From an uncultured Roseburia sp. (GTDB lineage: Bacteria; Bacillota; Clostridia; Lachnospirales; Lachnospiraceae), in contig CANSSP010000006.1 of the NCBI GenBank assembly GCA_947649645.1, forward strand, positions 62,001 through 126,000: a stretch of 64,000 nt of DNA, given 5' to 3'. This document shows, one piece after another, positions 26,930 to 35,761 of this stretch. Within the stretch, counting starts at the first letter, position 1, and every line of letters begins with the position of its first letter. Below the pieces are notes generated by a model. That model ran no database searches. It was not told the DNA's origin and saw only the letters and a program-made list of their open reading frames with translations. The translations under genes and the position numbers were made by a program.

Positions 26930-29392
26930 ATGGAAGAGCAGAGTATAAAGTATTGTATCTGGAATAATGCGAACAAGATTGTCAGTGAAGATCTTGACAA
27001 TATTGATGATTTGATTTTTAAAAGAGTTTATCTGGAAGCCGATAAAATGCTTTTTGATATCGTGCAGGAGGGGCAGGCACGGCAAGGCAGGAAGAAATAT
27101 GCCTGGGGTTCCGGGGATGGACAGATTGCAAATATAATTTCATTTTTGGGAAGGCGCGGAAGAGGAAAGTCATCAGCGATGCTTTCTTTTTATGCATACC
27201 TTGAGAAACTACAACTACAATCGAAATGTGGCTGGAGTGAGTTTAAAAAATGTGAAAATGGAGGAATGAATGCGATAAAATTTATTCAGATGACATGTAT
27301 TGATGCGGCGATGCTCACGGAGCGGGAATCCTTGATTGATGTGATTCTGGCAAAAATGTGGGATACTTTTTCCGAGAATAAAAGAGAGTTTTCTTCCCAT
27401 ATGGATCAGGGTGATTATGAATATCGGGTTAGGCGGGTAAGAGAGCAGTTTGAGCGGGTGCGGGAGGCATATCTTGTAATAAACAGGTCCAGACAGAAGA
27501 CGGAGGATGACATCCCGGCGGCAAGCGCGCTTCATGAACTTGCCGGCAGCATAAATCTGAAGGAAAAGCTGAGTGAACTGATCGGGGATTACATAAAGCT
27601 TCTGAATTACGATGTGAATACGGGGCATACGGTACCGGGATATCTGGTACTGGCAATTGACGATGTGGATATGGCGGATGGAAATGCATGGGAAGCGCTG
27701 GAGCAGATGCGGCGCTTTCTGAGTCTTTCAAAGGTGATTATATTTATGACGGCGGATATTGATCGCTTGAAATGTGTCTGTGAAAAGTGCTGCGAAAAAA
27801 CGTATCTGAGTAAGGATAAGGAGGGACTCTCATGTTTTGTGAGTGATTATCTGGAGAAGGTACTTCCGCTGAACCGGCGGATTCTTATGCCGGAAATGAG
27901 TGAGGATCAAAAACCAATTAGGATTGAAGAGAGAAAAAATGAAAATTCGGGGTGGAAATGGGAATGTAAATGTGAAAAGGAAATAATTCTTGAATTGCTC
28001 GCTAAGAAGTGCGGCATTTATTTTGATGGAGAAAAACGCAGACGGCATTTTTTGCAGAACGATTCTCTGAGGAGTCTTGTTAACTATTTTAATGAGGTTG
28101 TAAATATAAGGGAAGAGGCTTATGTTGTGTGGCTGAAAAAAGATCTGCAGGAGCGTCTGATTGAAAAAATTAAGAAAGAAGAGCAGAAGTTGTTTTTAAA
28201 AGATCTAATCCATCGGGACTATGAGGAGGTGGGTGATCTTGTGATCAATTTTATACGAAAAGAATTGCGTAATATTGAAAATAATAAGGAGTTGCATCTT
28301 TGGGATGGGAGTCTGGGTCAGGTTTTATATGCGTGCAGTCTGCTGGAAGCGGAAAATGCTGAGAGTGCACCGTTTGTAAATTGTATATTGTTGTTTTATT
28401 CAATTATTATGAGGCAGCTTAAAAATAATCAGGAACTTCAAGAGAGGGTAATCGGTAACAGTGTATTTGGGGTATGGGAATACAGTGTGCTGACGCCGAC
28501 AACGCAGGTGACAGACTATATCAGTGGGTTTGAGAATAAGGCAGCTCTTGTATTCATGCTTACTGAAGAGATAGGGGAAATGATACGAGGACATAAAGCG
28601 GAGGAGGCTGTAAAGAAATTGACCAAAGAGCATAAAGCGGAGATACTGGCATGGCTGTATACGATGCTGTTTGTCAACATCGAAATGCCGGTGAGCGGGA
28701 GCTTTGACTTTGAGGCGAAGGCGAAGGGGGGGTTTTTTGATCAAAAGGGTAAGAATGGAGAGGATGCGCAGGAATCAAAAAGCGATGAGGGTGCAGAGAA
28801 GGCAGCAGTGAGCACTATTACTGTATGTCCACTCGTGCGGGCAGAAAAGGGTCTGTTTGGCTTTTTATACAAGAGTCTGAACCAGTACCGGGAAATCCTG
28901 CAACAGTTGTTAAAGGATTGTGTATTTACATTGTGTGACAAGGTTTTTGATGAGGCGGAAGAGATGTGTACACATGAGATAAAGATGAAAATATTTGATG
29001 AGATGACATATATTAAAGATATGGGACTGGAAGAGAGCGAATCTGCACATTTGGACTTACTTCAGAGTACGGAAATTCTTTATGATTTGGGAAAAGAGAT
29101 AGAGCGAGAGAGAGCAAACAATCTAGGATTGGCAAAAAAAGAGAAAGTGTATGAGAAACTGTCGCCTTTGTATCGTTTGATTCGGGATAAGCTTTGCAGA
29201 ATAGATAGGAATTATAAGAATAAAGTGAATGTGGAGACGAATTTTGAGAAATCTTTCTTAAATCGTATGCAGACAAAGATTTTTCTGGGGGAGTCACCGA
29301 TACCAGAGGATGTGAAGGAGAAGTTCCAGGAGACATTTTCTAGTGTGTATTGGGATAGTGACACAACAGTCAGAGTGTATTTAAATAAATAG
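26930..29392 (+). CDS. rdrA: RdrA-like P-loop ATPase of a RADAR-type anti-phage system
   Basis: An 820-aa KAP/STAND-like NTPase. Walker A FLGRRGRGKSS has its Lys at residue 80, Walker B YLVLAIDDVDMAD has the acidic pair at 244-245, and IIFMTADIDRL follows like a sensor-1 strand. The long C-terminal part is helical and charged. In RADAR, RdrA is an ATPase of similar size encoded directly before the deaminase RdrB and assembles with it. Here the deaminase gene starts 10 bp later. The pairing, order and sizes agree; sequence divergence leaves the naming tentative. A G7 run near 28726 is in frame. Confidence 0.7.
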   Translation: MEEQSIKYCIWNNANKIVSEDLDNIDDLIFKRVYLEADKMLFDIVQEGQARQGRKKYAWGSGDGQIANIISFLGRRGRGKSSAMLSFYAYLEKLQLQSKCGWSEFKKCENGGMNAIKFIQMTCIDAAMLTERESLIDVILAKMWDTFSENKREFSSHMDQGDYEYRVRRVREQFERVREAYLVINRSRQKTEDDIPAASALHELAGSINLKEKLSELIGDYIKLLNYDVNTGHTVPGYLVLAIDDVDMADGNAWEALEQMRRFLSLSKVIIFMTADIDRLKCVCEKCCEKTYLSKDKEGLSCFVSDYLEKVLPLNRRILMPEMSEDQKPIRIEERKNENSGWKWECKCEKEIILELLAKKCGIYFDGEKRRRHFLQNDSLRSLVNYFNEVVNIREEAYVVWLKKDLQERLIEKIKKEEQKLFLKDLIHRDYEEVGDLVINFIRKELRNIENNKELHLWDGSLGQVLYACSLLEAENAESAPFVNCILLFYSIIMRQLKNNQELQERVIGNSVFGVWEYSVLTPTTQVTDYISGFENKAALVFMLTEEIGEMIRGHKAEEAVKKLTKEHKAEILAWLYTMLFVNIEMPVSGSFDFEAKAKGGFFDQKGKNGEDAQESKSDEGAEKAAVSTITVCPLVRAEKGLFGFLYKSLNQYREILQQLLKDCVFTLCDKVFDEAEEMCTHEIKMKIFDEMTYIKDMGLEESESAHLDLLQSTEILYDLGKEIERERANNLGLAKKEKVYEKLSPLYRLIRDKLCRIDRNYKNKVNVETNFEKSFLNRMQTKIFLGESPIPEDVKEKFQETFSSVYWDSDTTVRVYLNK

Positions 29393-29402
29393 AGGGGATG
29401 GG

Positions 29403-32228
29403 ATGGATAACTTAAGAAAAGTGATAAAGATCTTGTTCCGATATGCATCACCGGAGGAAGTACTCGACGGAAATCTGGGCTATGAAAACGTATATAACAC
29501 CAGTTTCATTACACTGGCAAATAGATATATGTCGCAGTATTCTAATAATGAAATAGAGAATATGCTGCAATTTCTGAGTAACGAGTTCGAGTGGCATAAT
29601 AATAAAATACGTGGTCGTGAGACGAGCGGGGAGATGCGGAGTGTAAATGCTTTCGACGCAGTTCTGTTGTTTGCCGACAGTGTGCTTGTGGAAGAAAACG
29701 GTATGCCCTTGTGCAGATATGAGCATATATTGCGGTGGCGGGATATGATTGTGGATCTGGATGAGGATTTATTTGTGACGGGATTTCTGGCACAGAAGGA
29801 TATCCTGAGTGGGACAGGCAGGAAGCGATTTTTCTGGCCACCGGTGATTGGACACAACAATAAAGAGCTCAATCGCCTTATGGAACAGGGAGTGGCGGAA
29901 AATCATTTTCATCTGAAAGGGTCTTCACCCACGTTTCACCTCTCCTGGATCAGTATGATGAACGATGTGTTGAATCCGAAATTTCGAAAGGTTTTTGAGA
30001 AGTATGAGAAGCAGAGACTCAGCACAAAAGTGCTTTATAGTGCGGGAACTGTGGAAGACACGTTATACCATTCTTATCTGAAAGCGGCGCTGATCCGGCT
30101 GTACCTGTTTTCCTGTCTGCAGGATGATTATGTTACCTTAAAGGAGAGCTGCGTGCAGTGGGAGCGGGTAAGGCCTTATATCTGCCAGGACAAAATTTCC
30201 GAAAATGAATGGGAGGAATATAAATGGGAGGACGGAATTAAGAGAGGGTATGTGGATATCGATAAGCTGATTCCGTTGCTTCCGCCAGAAGCATATCGGC
30301 GTTTTAAGAGAGAACTTTTTTTTAGGGATGTGGATGAGTTGTTGCAGGACTCTAGAGAACTGATGTTTTATCTTCCTGAAATTCAGCGGGGCATTGTGAC
30401 CATGCGGGAGCGGCATGCGTGTGGACAGCTGGATTATATGATCTGCAGGGTTTATTTGGAAAAAAATCCCGATAGAAATTTAAATGAGGTAATCAGCGGA
30501 GAACGATGGTTTCTGTATGAAGTGTTTTGCCGCATTTACAAATCAGACAGAGGTTTTCAAGGAAAGCTGAACTGGTTTTATGCGTATCTTTTATTTAAAG
30601 AAAATATTAGGGCGGAGTTGATTCAGGCAAACGGAAATGTGGGATTTCACAATTTTATGCTGTATCAGGATCGAAAAGAAGCTTTTATTGAGAGTACGCC
30701 GTTTGAAGAAACCTATTTAAAAATGGCGGTACGGGATACCATTTTAAATCAGCATATTCTAAAACTGGAGGCCAGGATTACGCCCAAAAACACGGCGCTT
30801 GAAGTGAAGCGGGCGATTGAAAAGAATGACCGCTTTGTTTTGAGGGCCGAGAGGGAGGAGAGAAATCGGGAAAAACTGAAAAAACAATTTTTTTACGTGT
30901 GCCATTTTATCAAGGTGCCAGATGATGGCCTGGAAAGTAAGAATGGCCTGGAAGGGGAGTGTAGACATTACCGGAAGCGCAGGGAGGTGGAACGGCAGGC
31001 ACAGGCTTTGTATCAGTGTCGGGCGAAGTATCCGGAAGCTGCTGTCAGAATCAAGGGGATAGACGCAGCCTCTGAGGAGATTGTCTGCAGGCCGGAGGTG
31101 TTTGCGCAGGCGTTTCGTTTCCTAAAGAGTCAGTCGGCGGACTGTGTGGATGCATTGCCCGGCGATGTAAGAAGGCTTCCGGATCTGGCCGTCACTTATC
31201 ATGTCGGTGAGGATTTTCTGGATATTACAGACGGGCTACGTGCAATCGACGAGGCGATCTCTTTTCTGAATATGCGGTGTGGAGACAGACTTGGACATGC
31301 TCTGGCACTTGGTGTTGATGTGGGGGAATGGTATGCGTGCAAGTCTGGCAGGATTCTGATTTCACAGATGGATTATCTGGATAATCTGGTCTGGCTTTAT
31401 GCGAAAATCAGAAAATACCGGATTGAAGGGTGTGAGGATACGGTCCGTTATATTGAGAAGAGATATGATGAGTATTTTCGGACTGTTTATCTGAACAATA
31501 TGAATGGGGAACATTTGAATTCCGTGATCCGTACGGCAATGAAGTATTATGAAGAACGGAAGATTCAAAGCAATTATGGAAACAGACAGTGTTATTTTAC
31601 GATTAATACTTATTATGATGCATGGAAGCTGCGAGGCGATAACCCGGAATATTTCAGGAAAGGTTTTTTTAAATTAAATTATTGTATAAAAGCAGAGTGG
31701 GATGAGTATGGCATAAATAAGATTTTCCCGGAAAATTATCGGATTCGCTACAATCCGGAAGCGGCATATTTATTTCATACTTATCACTATAATGAAAAAG
31801 TGAAACGAGAGGGAAATAAAAAGAAGGAGATTCGGATAAATCCGAGTATTGTTAAAGCGGTCAGAATGGTACAGATGAAAATGCAGTGGGAAATTGCGCA
31901 GAAAGGAATCTGTATCGAGACAAATCCGTCTTCAAATGCGTTGATTGGTACTTTTAAGCGGTACGATAAGCATCCGATTCTGAATTGGTACAACAAAGGA
32001 CTGGCGACAAGCACGGCGGAGATACAAAGTGTACCTCAGATACAGGTTTCGATCAATACGGATGACCAGGGAGTTTTTGCCACTTATATTGAGAATGAAT
32101 ATGCATATCTCGCGCTTGCATTGGAGAAGATGCGGGACGAAAATGGGAATCTTAGGTTTAGCAGGACGTTGATTTATCAGTGGCTGGATAATGTGCGGAA
32201 GATGGGACTGGCGCAGAGTTTTGAATGA
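29403..32228 (+). CDS. rdrB: RdrB-like adenosine deaminase of a RADAR-type anti-phage system
   Basis: A 941-aa protein with all metal and catalytic signatures of the adenosine deaminase fold spread over a large scaffold. These are ENHFHLKGS (His168/His170), TYHVGEDF (His600, Glu602), GDRLGHALALGVD (His632) and SINTDDQGVFAT (Asp887/888). The insertions between them make it more than twice normal adenosine deaminase length, as in RdrB, which deaminates adenosine in nucleic acid or nucleotides during phage infection. It follows the RdrA-like ATPase by 10 bp. Signal peptide and membrane segments are absent. Housekeeping purine salvage is unlikely at this size. Confidence 0.75.
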   Translation: MDNLRKVIKILFRYASPEEVLDGNLGYENVYNTSFITLANRYMSQYSNNEIENMLQFLSNEFEWHNNKIRGRETSGEMRSVNAFDAVLLFADSVLVEENGMPLCRYEHILRWRDMIVDLDEDLFVTGFLAQKDILSGTGRKRFFWPPVIGHNNKELNRLMEQGVAENHFHLKGSSPTFHLSWISMMNDVLNPKFRKVFEKYEKQRLSTKVLYSAGTVEDTLYHSYLKAALIRLYLFSCLQDDYVTLKESCVQWERVRPYICQDKISENEWEEYKWEDGIKRGYVDIDKLIPLLPPEAYRRFKRELFFRDVDELLQDSRELMFYLPEIQRGIVTMRERHACGQLDYMICRVYLEKNPDRNLNEVISGERWFLYEVFCRIYKSDRGFQGKLNWFYAYLLFKENIRAELIQANGNVGFHNFMLYQDRKEAFIESTPFEETYLKMAVRDTILNQHILKLEARITPKNTALEVKRAIEKNDRFVLRAEREERNREKLKKQFFYVCHFIKVPDDGLESKNGLEGECRHYRKRREVERQAQALYQCRAKYPEAAVRIKGIDAASEEIVCRPEVFAQAFRFLKSQSADCVDALPGDVRRLPDLAVTYHVGEDFLDITDGLRAIDEAISFLNMRCGDRLGHALALGVDVGEWYACKSGRILISQMDYLDNLVWLYAKIRKYRIEGCEDTVRYIEKRYDEYFRTVYLNNMNGEHLNSVIRTAMKYYEERKIQSNYGNRQCYFTINTYYDAWKLRGDNPEYFRKGFFKLNYCIKAEWDEYGINKIFPENYRIRYNPEAAYLFHTYHYNEKVKREGNKKKEIRINPSIVKAVRMVQMKMQWEIAQKGICIETNPSSNALIGTFKRYDKHPILNWYNKGLATSTAEIQSVPQIQVSINTDDQGVFATYIENEYAYLALALEKMRDENGNLRFSRTLIYQWLDNVRKMGLAQSFE

Positions 32229-32271
32229 GGATTATAAAAAAGTGCGGGGTCAGTAAAGATAGAGGATATGC

Positions 32272-32316
32272 AAAATCTTGTAGTTTATAAAATGATCAGA
32301 GCTGCGGGATTTTTTA
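32272..32316 (+). terminator. Weak terminator-like hairpin after rdrB-like gene
   Basis: AAAATCTTGTAG can pair with CTGCGGGATTTT (twelve pairs including three G-U), followed by more T. It lies 44 bp after the rdrB-like stop codon. The pairing is moderate only. Confidence 0.38.
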
Positions 32317-32376
32317 TTTGGCCAGACATATTTATCTTTAAAGAATATAGGTAAAAGTGTAGTATAAAGGAGGCCG

Positions 32377-32406
32377 ATGGAACACTTACAACATAAAACC
32401 AGTTAA
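32377..32406 (+). CDS. Possible 9-residue leader peptide upstream of the recombinase
   Basis: AAAGGAGG is followed three bases later by an ATG opening MEHLQHKTS and a stop. A strong terminator hairpin begins 18 bp after the stop. A short translated leader just before a terminator suggests attenuation of the recombinase gene. No codon run points to a specific amino acid. Confidence 0.3.
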   Translation: MEHLQHKTS

Positions 32407-32423
32407 AGAAGCAGAGGAGAAAG

Positions 32424-32460
32424 GGATACCGTCTGGCGCAGACAGGGTATCCTTTTTTTT
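32424..32460 (+). terminator. Strong intrinsic terminator / attenuator before the recombinase gene
   Basis: GGATACC-GTCTG-GCG-CAGAC-AG-GGTATCC forms a two-part stem followed by eight T. The right arm (GGGTATCC) can alternatively pair with GGATACCC at 32483-32490, so two exclusive structures are possible. It lies 98 bp upstream of the recombinase start, so it either ends upstream transcription or attenuates recombinase expression. Confidence 0.75.
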
Positions 32461-32558
32461 GTGTGCAGAGGCGCAAAGAAGGGGATACCCGGCCTGTGCC
32501 CTGCGCAGCGGGCTGAGGAAGATTTCTTCTGCCGGATCTGGATGAAAGGGGAAAAAGG

Positions 32559-33398
32559 ATGAAAATTTGCGTCACAAAAAAGTACGCGGAAGAAAGGCTT
32601 ACGGAGTACGAGAAGGAAATGTTCATGCAGGAACTGTCCAGGAGAACCATTGCGAAATATATGGCCGATATCAGTCAGTGGCTTGGCGATATGGGCGATG
32701 TCATCACCAAGGAAAACGTGATGCAGTACAAGACATTTCTGTGTGAGAGATTTAAAGCTGCCAGCGTAAATTCAAAGATCATATCCATCAACCGCTATCT
32801 CAAGTGGCTTGGGTATTGTGAATTGTGCGTTCAGACAAAGCGGGCGCAGACTGTGAATGTCATGGACAAAATCATTACAAAGGAAGATTATTATTCCATG
32901 CTCAGGGTTGCGGAGGAGGCGGGGAAGCAGAAAATCTTCTATATCATGAAAACAATTGCAGGGACCGGAATCCGTATCGGCGAGCTGAAATATGTGACGG
33001 TGGCGGCAGTAAAAAACGGATACACGCAGATCTGGAATAAAGGGAAATACAGAAATATTTATTTTTCGGACCAGTTGTGCCGGGAGCTGACGGAATACTG
33101 CCGTGAGATGGCAATCGAGGAAGGCGTTATTTTTGAAGGGCGGTATAAAGGCAGGGCGATTACGTCCGCAAGCGTGTGGAAAAGTCTGAAAAATATAGCA
33201 AAGCAGGCCGAAATTCCGGTAGAGACGGTATATCCGCATTCGCTTCGTCATTTATTTGCAAAAAGCTATATGGAAAAAATAGGTGATATTACGGAGCTGG
33301 CAGATCTTTTGGGACACAGCAGACTGGAGACAACCTGGATTTACACGAAAACGACGCTGTCGGAGAAGAGAAAGAGGCTCAATATGCTGGATCTCTGA
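32559..33398 (+). CDS. Tyrosine recombinase, probable invertase of the adjacent promoter element
   Basis: A 279-aa tyrosine recombinase. The N-terminal SAM-like core-binding domain spans residues 1-100. The catalytic domain has Arg139 (TGIRIGEL), His227/Arg230 (HSLRH), His253 (LGHS) and nucleophile Tyr262 (TWIYTKT), so it looks fully active. It is shorter than phage integrases and lacks an arm-binding domain, resembling Xer/inverton-type enzymes. Its stop codon ends one base before the left inverted site of a 161-bp element. That placement indicates it flips the promoter element controlling the biosynthetic operon. No excisionase or att-like phage context is seen. Confidence 0.88.
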   Translation: MKICVTKKYAEERLTEYEKEMFMQELSRRTIAKYMADISQWLGDMGDVITKENVMQYKTFLCERFKAASVNSKIISINRYLKWLGYCELCVQTKRAQTVNVMDKIITKEDYYSMLRVAEEAGKQKIFYIMKTIAGTGIRIGELKYVTVAAVKNGYTQIWNKGKYRNIYFSDQLCRELTEYCREMAIEEGVIFEGRYKGRAITSASVWKSLKNIAKQAEIPVETVYPHSLRHLFAKSYMEKIGDITELADLLGHSRLETTWIYTKTTLSEKRKRLNMLDL

Positions 33399-33399
33399 G

Positions 33400-33424
33400 T
33401 TGATATAATACGACATTATATCAA
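33400..33424 (+). repeat. Left inverted recombination site (IRL)
   Basis: TTGATATAAT-ACGAC-ATTATATCAA: perfect 10-bp arms around a 5-bp spacer, starting one base after the recombinase stop codon. It also holds the TATTAT -10 box on the minus strand. Confidence 0.85.
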
Positions 33425-33433
33425 AATTGTCAA
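33405..33433 (-). promoter_or_regulatory. Sigma-70 type promoter in the invertible element, now pointing left
   Basis: On the minus strand TTGACA (33428-33433) and TATTAT (33405-33410) are separated by 17 bases. The -35 is consensus and the -10 is five of six. The -35 is in the mobile segment and the -10 in the crossover site. In this orientation it transcribes antisense into the 3' end of the recombinase gene. Confidence 0.8.
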
Positions 33434-33535
33434 GAGTAGTATGGAGGAAACAGTTTTTTTTTCGCGTATGCCGGGACATTTTAAAGTGTCATTGCGTTGC
33501 AGAAAAGGGACTGGGACGGGAAGAGGGAAAATTAT

Positions 33536-33560
33536 TTGATATAATGTCGTATTATGTCAA
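33536..33560 (+). repeat. Right inverted recombination site (IRR)
   Basis: TTGATATAAT-GTCGT-ATTATGTCAA: complement of IRL with one mismatch. It contains TATTAT at 33550-33555 on the + strand, but the sequence 17 bases upstream (GAAAAT) is not a -35 box. Inversion would bring TTGACA to exactly 33527-33532. Confidence 0.85.
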
Positions 33561-33612
33561 CAGATGTAGTGCCGGGACAACATCGAGAAAAGGACGCAGA
33601 AGGGAAAGAACG

Positions 33613-35232
33613 ATGAGATCGGAATACAGAGAGTGCGGCAGATGTAAGGCAAAAGTGCCGGGAAATATATTGGATCAGAATCTTTCGGTCTGCCCAGAGT
33701 GTGGCAATTATATGCGTTTTCACGCAAAGAAAAGAATAAAGTCCATTGCGGACAGCGGTACGTTTAAAGAGTGGGAGAACAGGGAACCGATTTCCAACCC
33801 GCTGAATGATGCATATTATCAGAAAGCATTTGAAGGTGCGAAGATCAGACTCAATTTAAATGACGCTATCGTTGACGGCGAGATAGAGATGGATGGAATA
33901 CGGGTGGCCATAGGGATTATGGATACCAGGTTTATGATGGCCAGCATGGGGCATATCGTAGGAGAACGCATTACGAGACTTTTTGAAACTGCAACGAGGC
34001 GAAAGCTGCCGGTTATTGTTTTTTGCTGCTCCGGCGGAGCCAGGATGCAGGAAGGAATGATCTCCCTGATGCAGATGGAGAAAACAGCGGCGGCTGTAAA
34101 ACGTCATGGCGATGCGGGAGGATTGTATATTTCGGTGCTGACAAATCCGACAATGGGAGGAGTGACGGCGAGCTTTGCGACGCTGGCGGATATTATCCTT
34201 GCGGAAAAAGGCGCGATGATCGGTTTTGCAGGCGCCAGGGTAATCGAGCAGAATACGGGGGTGAAACTTCCGGAGGGTTTTCAGACTGCCGAATTTCAGC
34301 GGGAACATGGTTTTGTCGATGCGATTGTGACAAGGGAGAATACAAAGGCATGTCTGTCATATCTGTTAAGGATGCATGCCGGAAATAAAAAGAGAGCCGG
34401 GAAAATACGGGAGACAAAAGCGCAGTATCGCAGAGGGGAAGCGGGGAGGAAATCGGCCTGGGAGAAAGTAATGATTGCACGCTCTTTGGGCAGGCCGACA
34501 AGTATGGATTATATCGGAAAGCTCTTCGACGGTTTTTTCGAATTGTGCGGCGACCGGCTCGGAGGAGACGATCACGCAGTTGTCGCCGGGCTGGCAGAAT
34601 TTCATGCCTGTCCCGTGACGGTGATCGGACATCAGAAAGGAAAGGGTTCCATGGAGGATGCGATCTATCGCAACTGGGGAATGCCTTTGCCGCAGGGATA
34701 CCGGAAAGTGTTCCGCTTGATGAAACAGGCGGAGAAGTTCTGCCGTCCGGTGATCTGTTTTGTGGACACGACGGGAGCGGCGTGCGGGAAAGAAGCGGAG
34801 GAAAACGGGCAGGGACCGGCGATTGCAAGCCTTTTACAGGAAATGTGTTTTTTAAAAACGCCGGTACTTTCCATTGTGATCGGGGAGGGCGGAAGCGGAG
34901 GGGCCCTTGCGCTGGGAATCGGAAACGAAGTGTGGATGCTGGAAAACGCGGTGTATTCGATCCTGACGCCGGAAAGCTATGCGAGTATTCTGTGGAGGGA
35001 CAATTCAAAGGCGCCCGAGGCCGCGCAGCAGATGAAGCTGGAGGCGGATGATCTGTATGCGTTAGGGATTATAGACAGGGTCATCAGGGAAGACGAGCCG
35101 GTAACCGTGGAAAACATGGACTGCGTCTGCGCGAGGCTCAATGCGGATATTGCGGATTTCTTATACCGGTATCAGAGGAAAAGGCCGGGAGACATTGCAA
35201 AAGAGAGATACCGGAGATTCCGAAAGTTTTAG
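33613..35232 (+). CDS. accDA: Fused acetyl-CoA carboxylase carboxyltransferase (AccD-AccA)
   Basis: A 539-aa fusion. Residues 1-270 are AccD-like, with a Cys4 zinc ribbon (C8, C11, C27, C30) and [16 protein letters not shown]. Residues about 285-539 are AccA-like ([46 protein letters not shown]). It transfers carboxyl from biotin to acetyl-CoA, giving malonyl-CoA for the downstream synthase. Biotin carboxylase and carrier are not encoded nearby, so it must borrow those from primary metabolism. The track start (33427) lies inside the invertible element; ATG 33613 with AAGGGAAAG upstream is preferred. It is the first gene after the switch. Confidence 0.92.
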   Translation: MRSEYRECGRCKAKVPGNILDQNLSVCPECGNYMRFHAKKRIKSIADSGTFKEWENREPISNPLNDAYYQKAFEGAKIRLNLNDAIVDGEIEMDGIRVAIGIMDTRFMMASMGHIVGERITRLFETATRRKLPVIVFCCSGGARMQEGMISLMQMEKTAAAVKRHGDAGGLYISVLTNPTMGGVTASFATLADIILAEKGAMIGFAGARVIEQNTGVKLPEGFQTAEFQREHGFVDAIVTRENTKACLSYLLRMHAGNKKRAGKIRETKAQYRRGEAGRKSAWEKVMIARSLGRPTSMDYIGKLFDGFFELCGDRLGGDDHAVVAGLAEFHACPVTVIGHQKGKGSMEDAIYRNWGMPLPQGYRKVFRLMKQAEKFCRPVICFVDTTGAACGKEAEENGQGPAIASLLQEMCFLKTPVLSIVIGEGGSGGALALGIGNEVWMLENAVYSILTPESYASILWRDNSKAPEAAQQMKLEADDLYALGIIDRVIREDEPVTVENMDCVCARLNADIADFLYRYQRKRPGDIAKERYRRFRKF

Positions 35233-35324
35233 GCAATGAACAAAAGCTTTTAATAAGCGCATTTTTGTGCTTTTAAAAGGAAATAGAACAGACACGCTCA
35301 CAGACAGAATATCAGGAGGTAAAT

Positions 35325-35609
35325 ATGGAGCATTTAGAGGCTGAAGTATTGCAGATGATTATTGATAAGTTAGGACTGGATGATATCAATCCAGAGGAAG
35401 TCGATTATGACGCGCCTATTTTTGCATCGTACGCAGATGAGGACGAGGGGCTGGGCCTGGATTCCGTAGATGCACTGGAACTTGTTGTAGGACTCAAGGA
35501 AAAATTTGATGTCAAAATGAACGATGAAGATATGGCTGTCTTCAGAAGCGTGTCGTCGATTGCGGATTACATCCGGGAGGTAAAGGGCACGGATTGCACG
35601 AACGGCTGA
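35325..35609 (+). CDS. Acyl carrier protein
   Basis: A 94-aa acidic ACP. The phosphopantetheine attachment motif is LGLDSVDALELV with Ser47. Compared with primary FAS ACP it has an acidic insertion (SYADEDEG) before the DSV motif, typical of dedicated ACPs in secondary pathways. AGGAGGT lies six bases before the start. It carries the growing chain for the ketosynthase, ketoreductases and dehydratase of this operon and would be activated by the phosphopantetheinyl transferase at its end. Confidence 0.93.
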   Translation: MEHLEAEVLQMIIDKLGLDDINPEEVDYDAPIFASYADEDEGLGLDSVDALELVVGLKEKFDVKMNDEDMAVFRSVSSIADYIREVKGTDCTNG

Positions 35610-35637
35610 TGAAATCTGCCGTATGCATCCTTTTTTT
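35591..35637 (+). terminator. Terminator-like hairpin after the ACP gene
   Basis: GGATTGCA pairs with TGCATCC (one bulge) and ACGGC with GCCGT inside, followed by seven T. It overlaps the last codons of the ACP gene. A competing pairing, ATCTGCCGT with ACGGCAGAT (35614-35651), would break it. Probably partial termination that keeps ACP in excess of later enzymes. Confidence 0.55.
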
Positions 35638-35761
35638 ACAAAACGGCAGATGTATCTCCTGTTTTGTATGACACAGGCCGGGGGCCATCCAGTCGGACAA
35701 AATGAGCGTGCTGCCGCTGTCGATGGCTGCCCGGATATGAGGCTGATCTGCGGAGGATAGC

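Larger units (their letters stand above)
33400..33560 (+). promoter_or_regulatory. Invertible promoter element (inverton) upstream of the biosynthetic operon
   Basis: Two 25-bp sites in inverted orientation flank 111 bp. Each site consists of 10-bp inverted arms around five bases: TTGATATAAT / ATTATATCAA with spacer ACGAC on the left, and the same with spacer GTCGT (its complement) and one arm mismatch on the right. This is the layout of tyrosine-recombinase crossover sites. The 111-bp segment carries a TTGACA box near its left end on the minus strand. In the present orientation the promoter faces the recombinase; after inversion it would face accDA. I infer the written state is OFF for the operon. 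Confidence 0.85.

Noticed and set aside
28726-28732. G7 run followed by T6 in the rdrA-like gene as a switch
   Set aside because: The frame is intact on both sides and the run is short; noted only.
29403-32228. Housekeeping adenosine or AMP deaminase
   Set aside because: More than twice the usual length with large insertions, and paired with a P-loop ATPase gene.
32559-33398. Recombinase as integrase of a prophage or integrative element
   Set aside because: No phage or conjugation genes, no att duplication and no tRNA nearby; the adjacent inverted sites explain it better.
33550-33555. TATTAT in the right site as an active rightward promoter in the written orientation
   Set aside because: The sequence 17 bases upstream is GAAAAT and no other -35-like box is near.
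33427-33612. N-terminal extension of the accDA ORF through the invertible element
   Set aside because: It has no ribosome site, runs through the mobile segment and right crossover site, and is not AccD-like; ATG 33613 fits the family start.
34193-35008. 271-aa minus-strand ORF opposite accDA, and other long antisense ORFs such as 5755-6546
   Set aside because: They mirror real genes with strong family motifs, show no ribosome site and have Pro/Arg/Ser-rich shadow composition.
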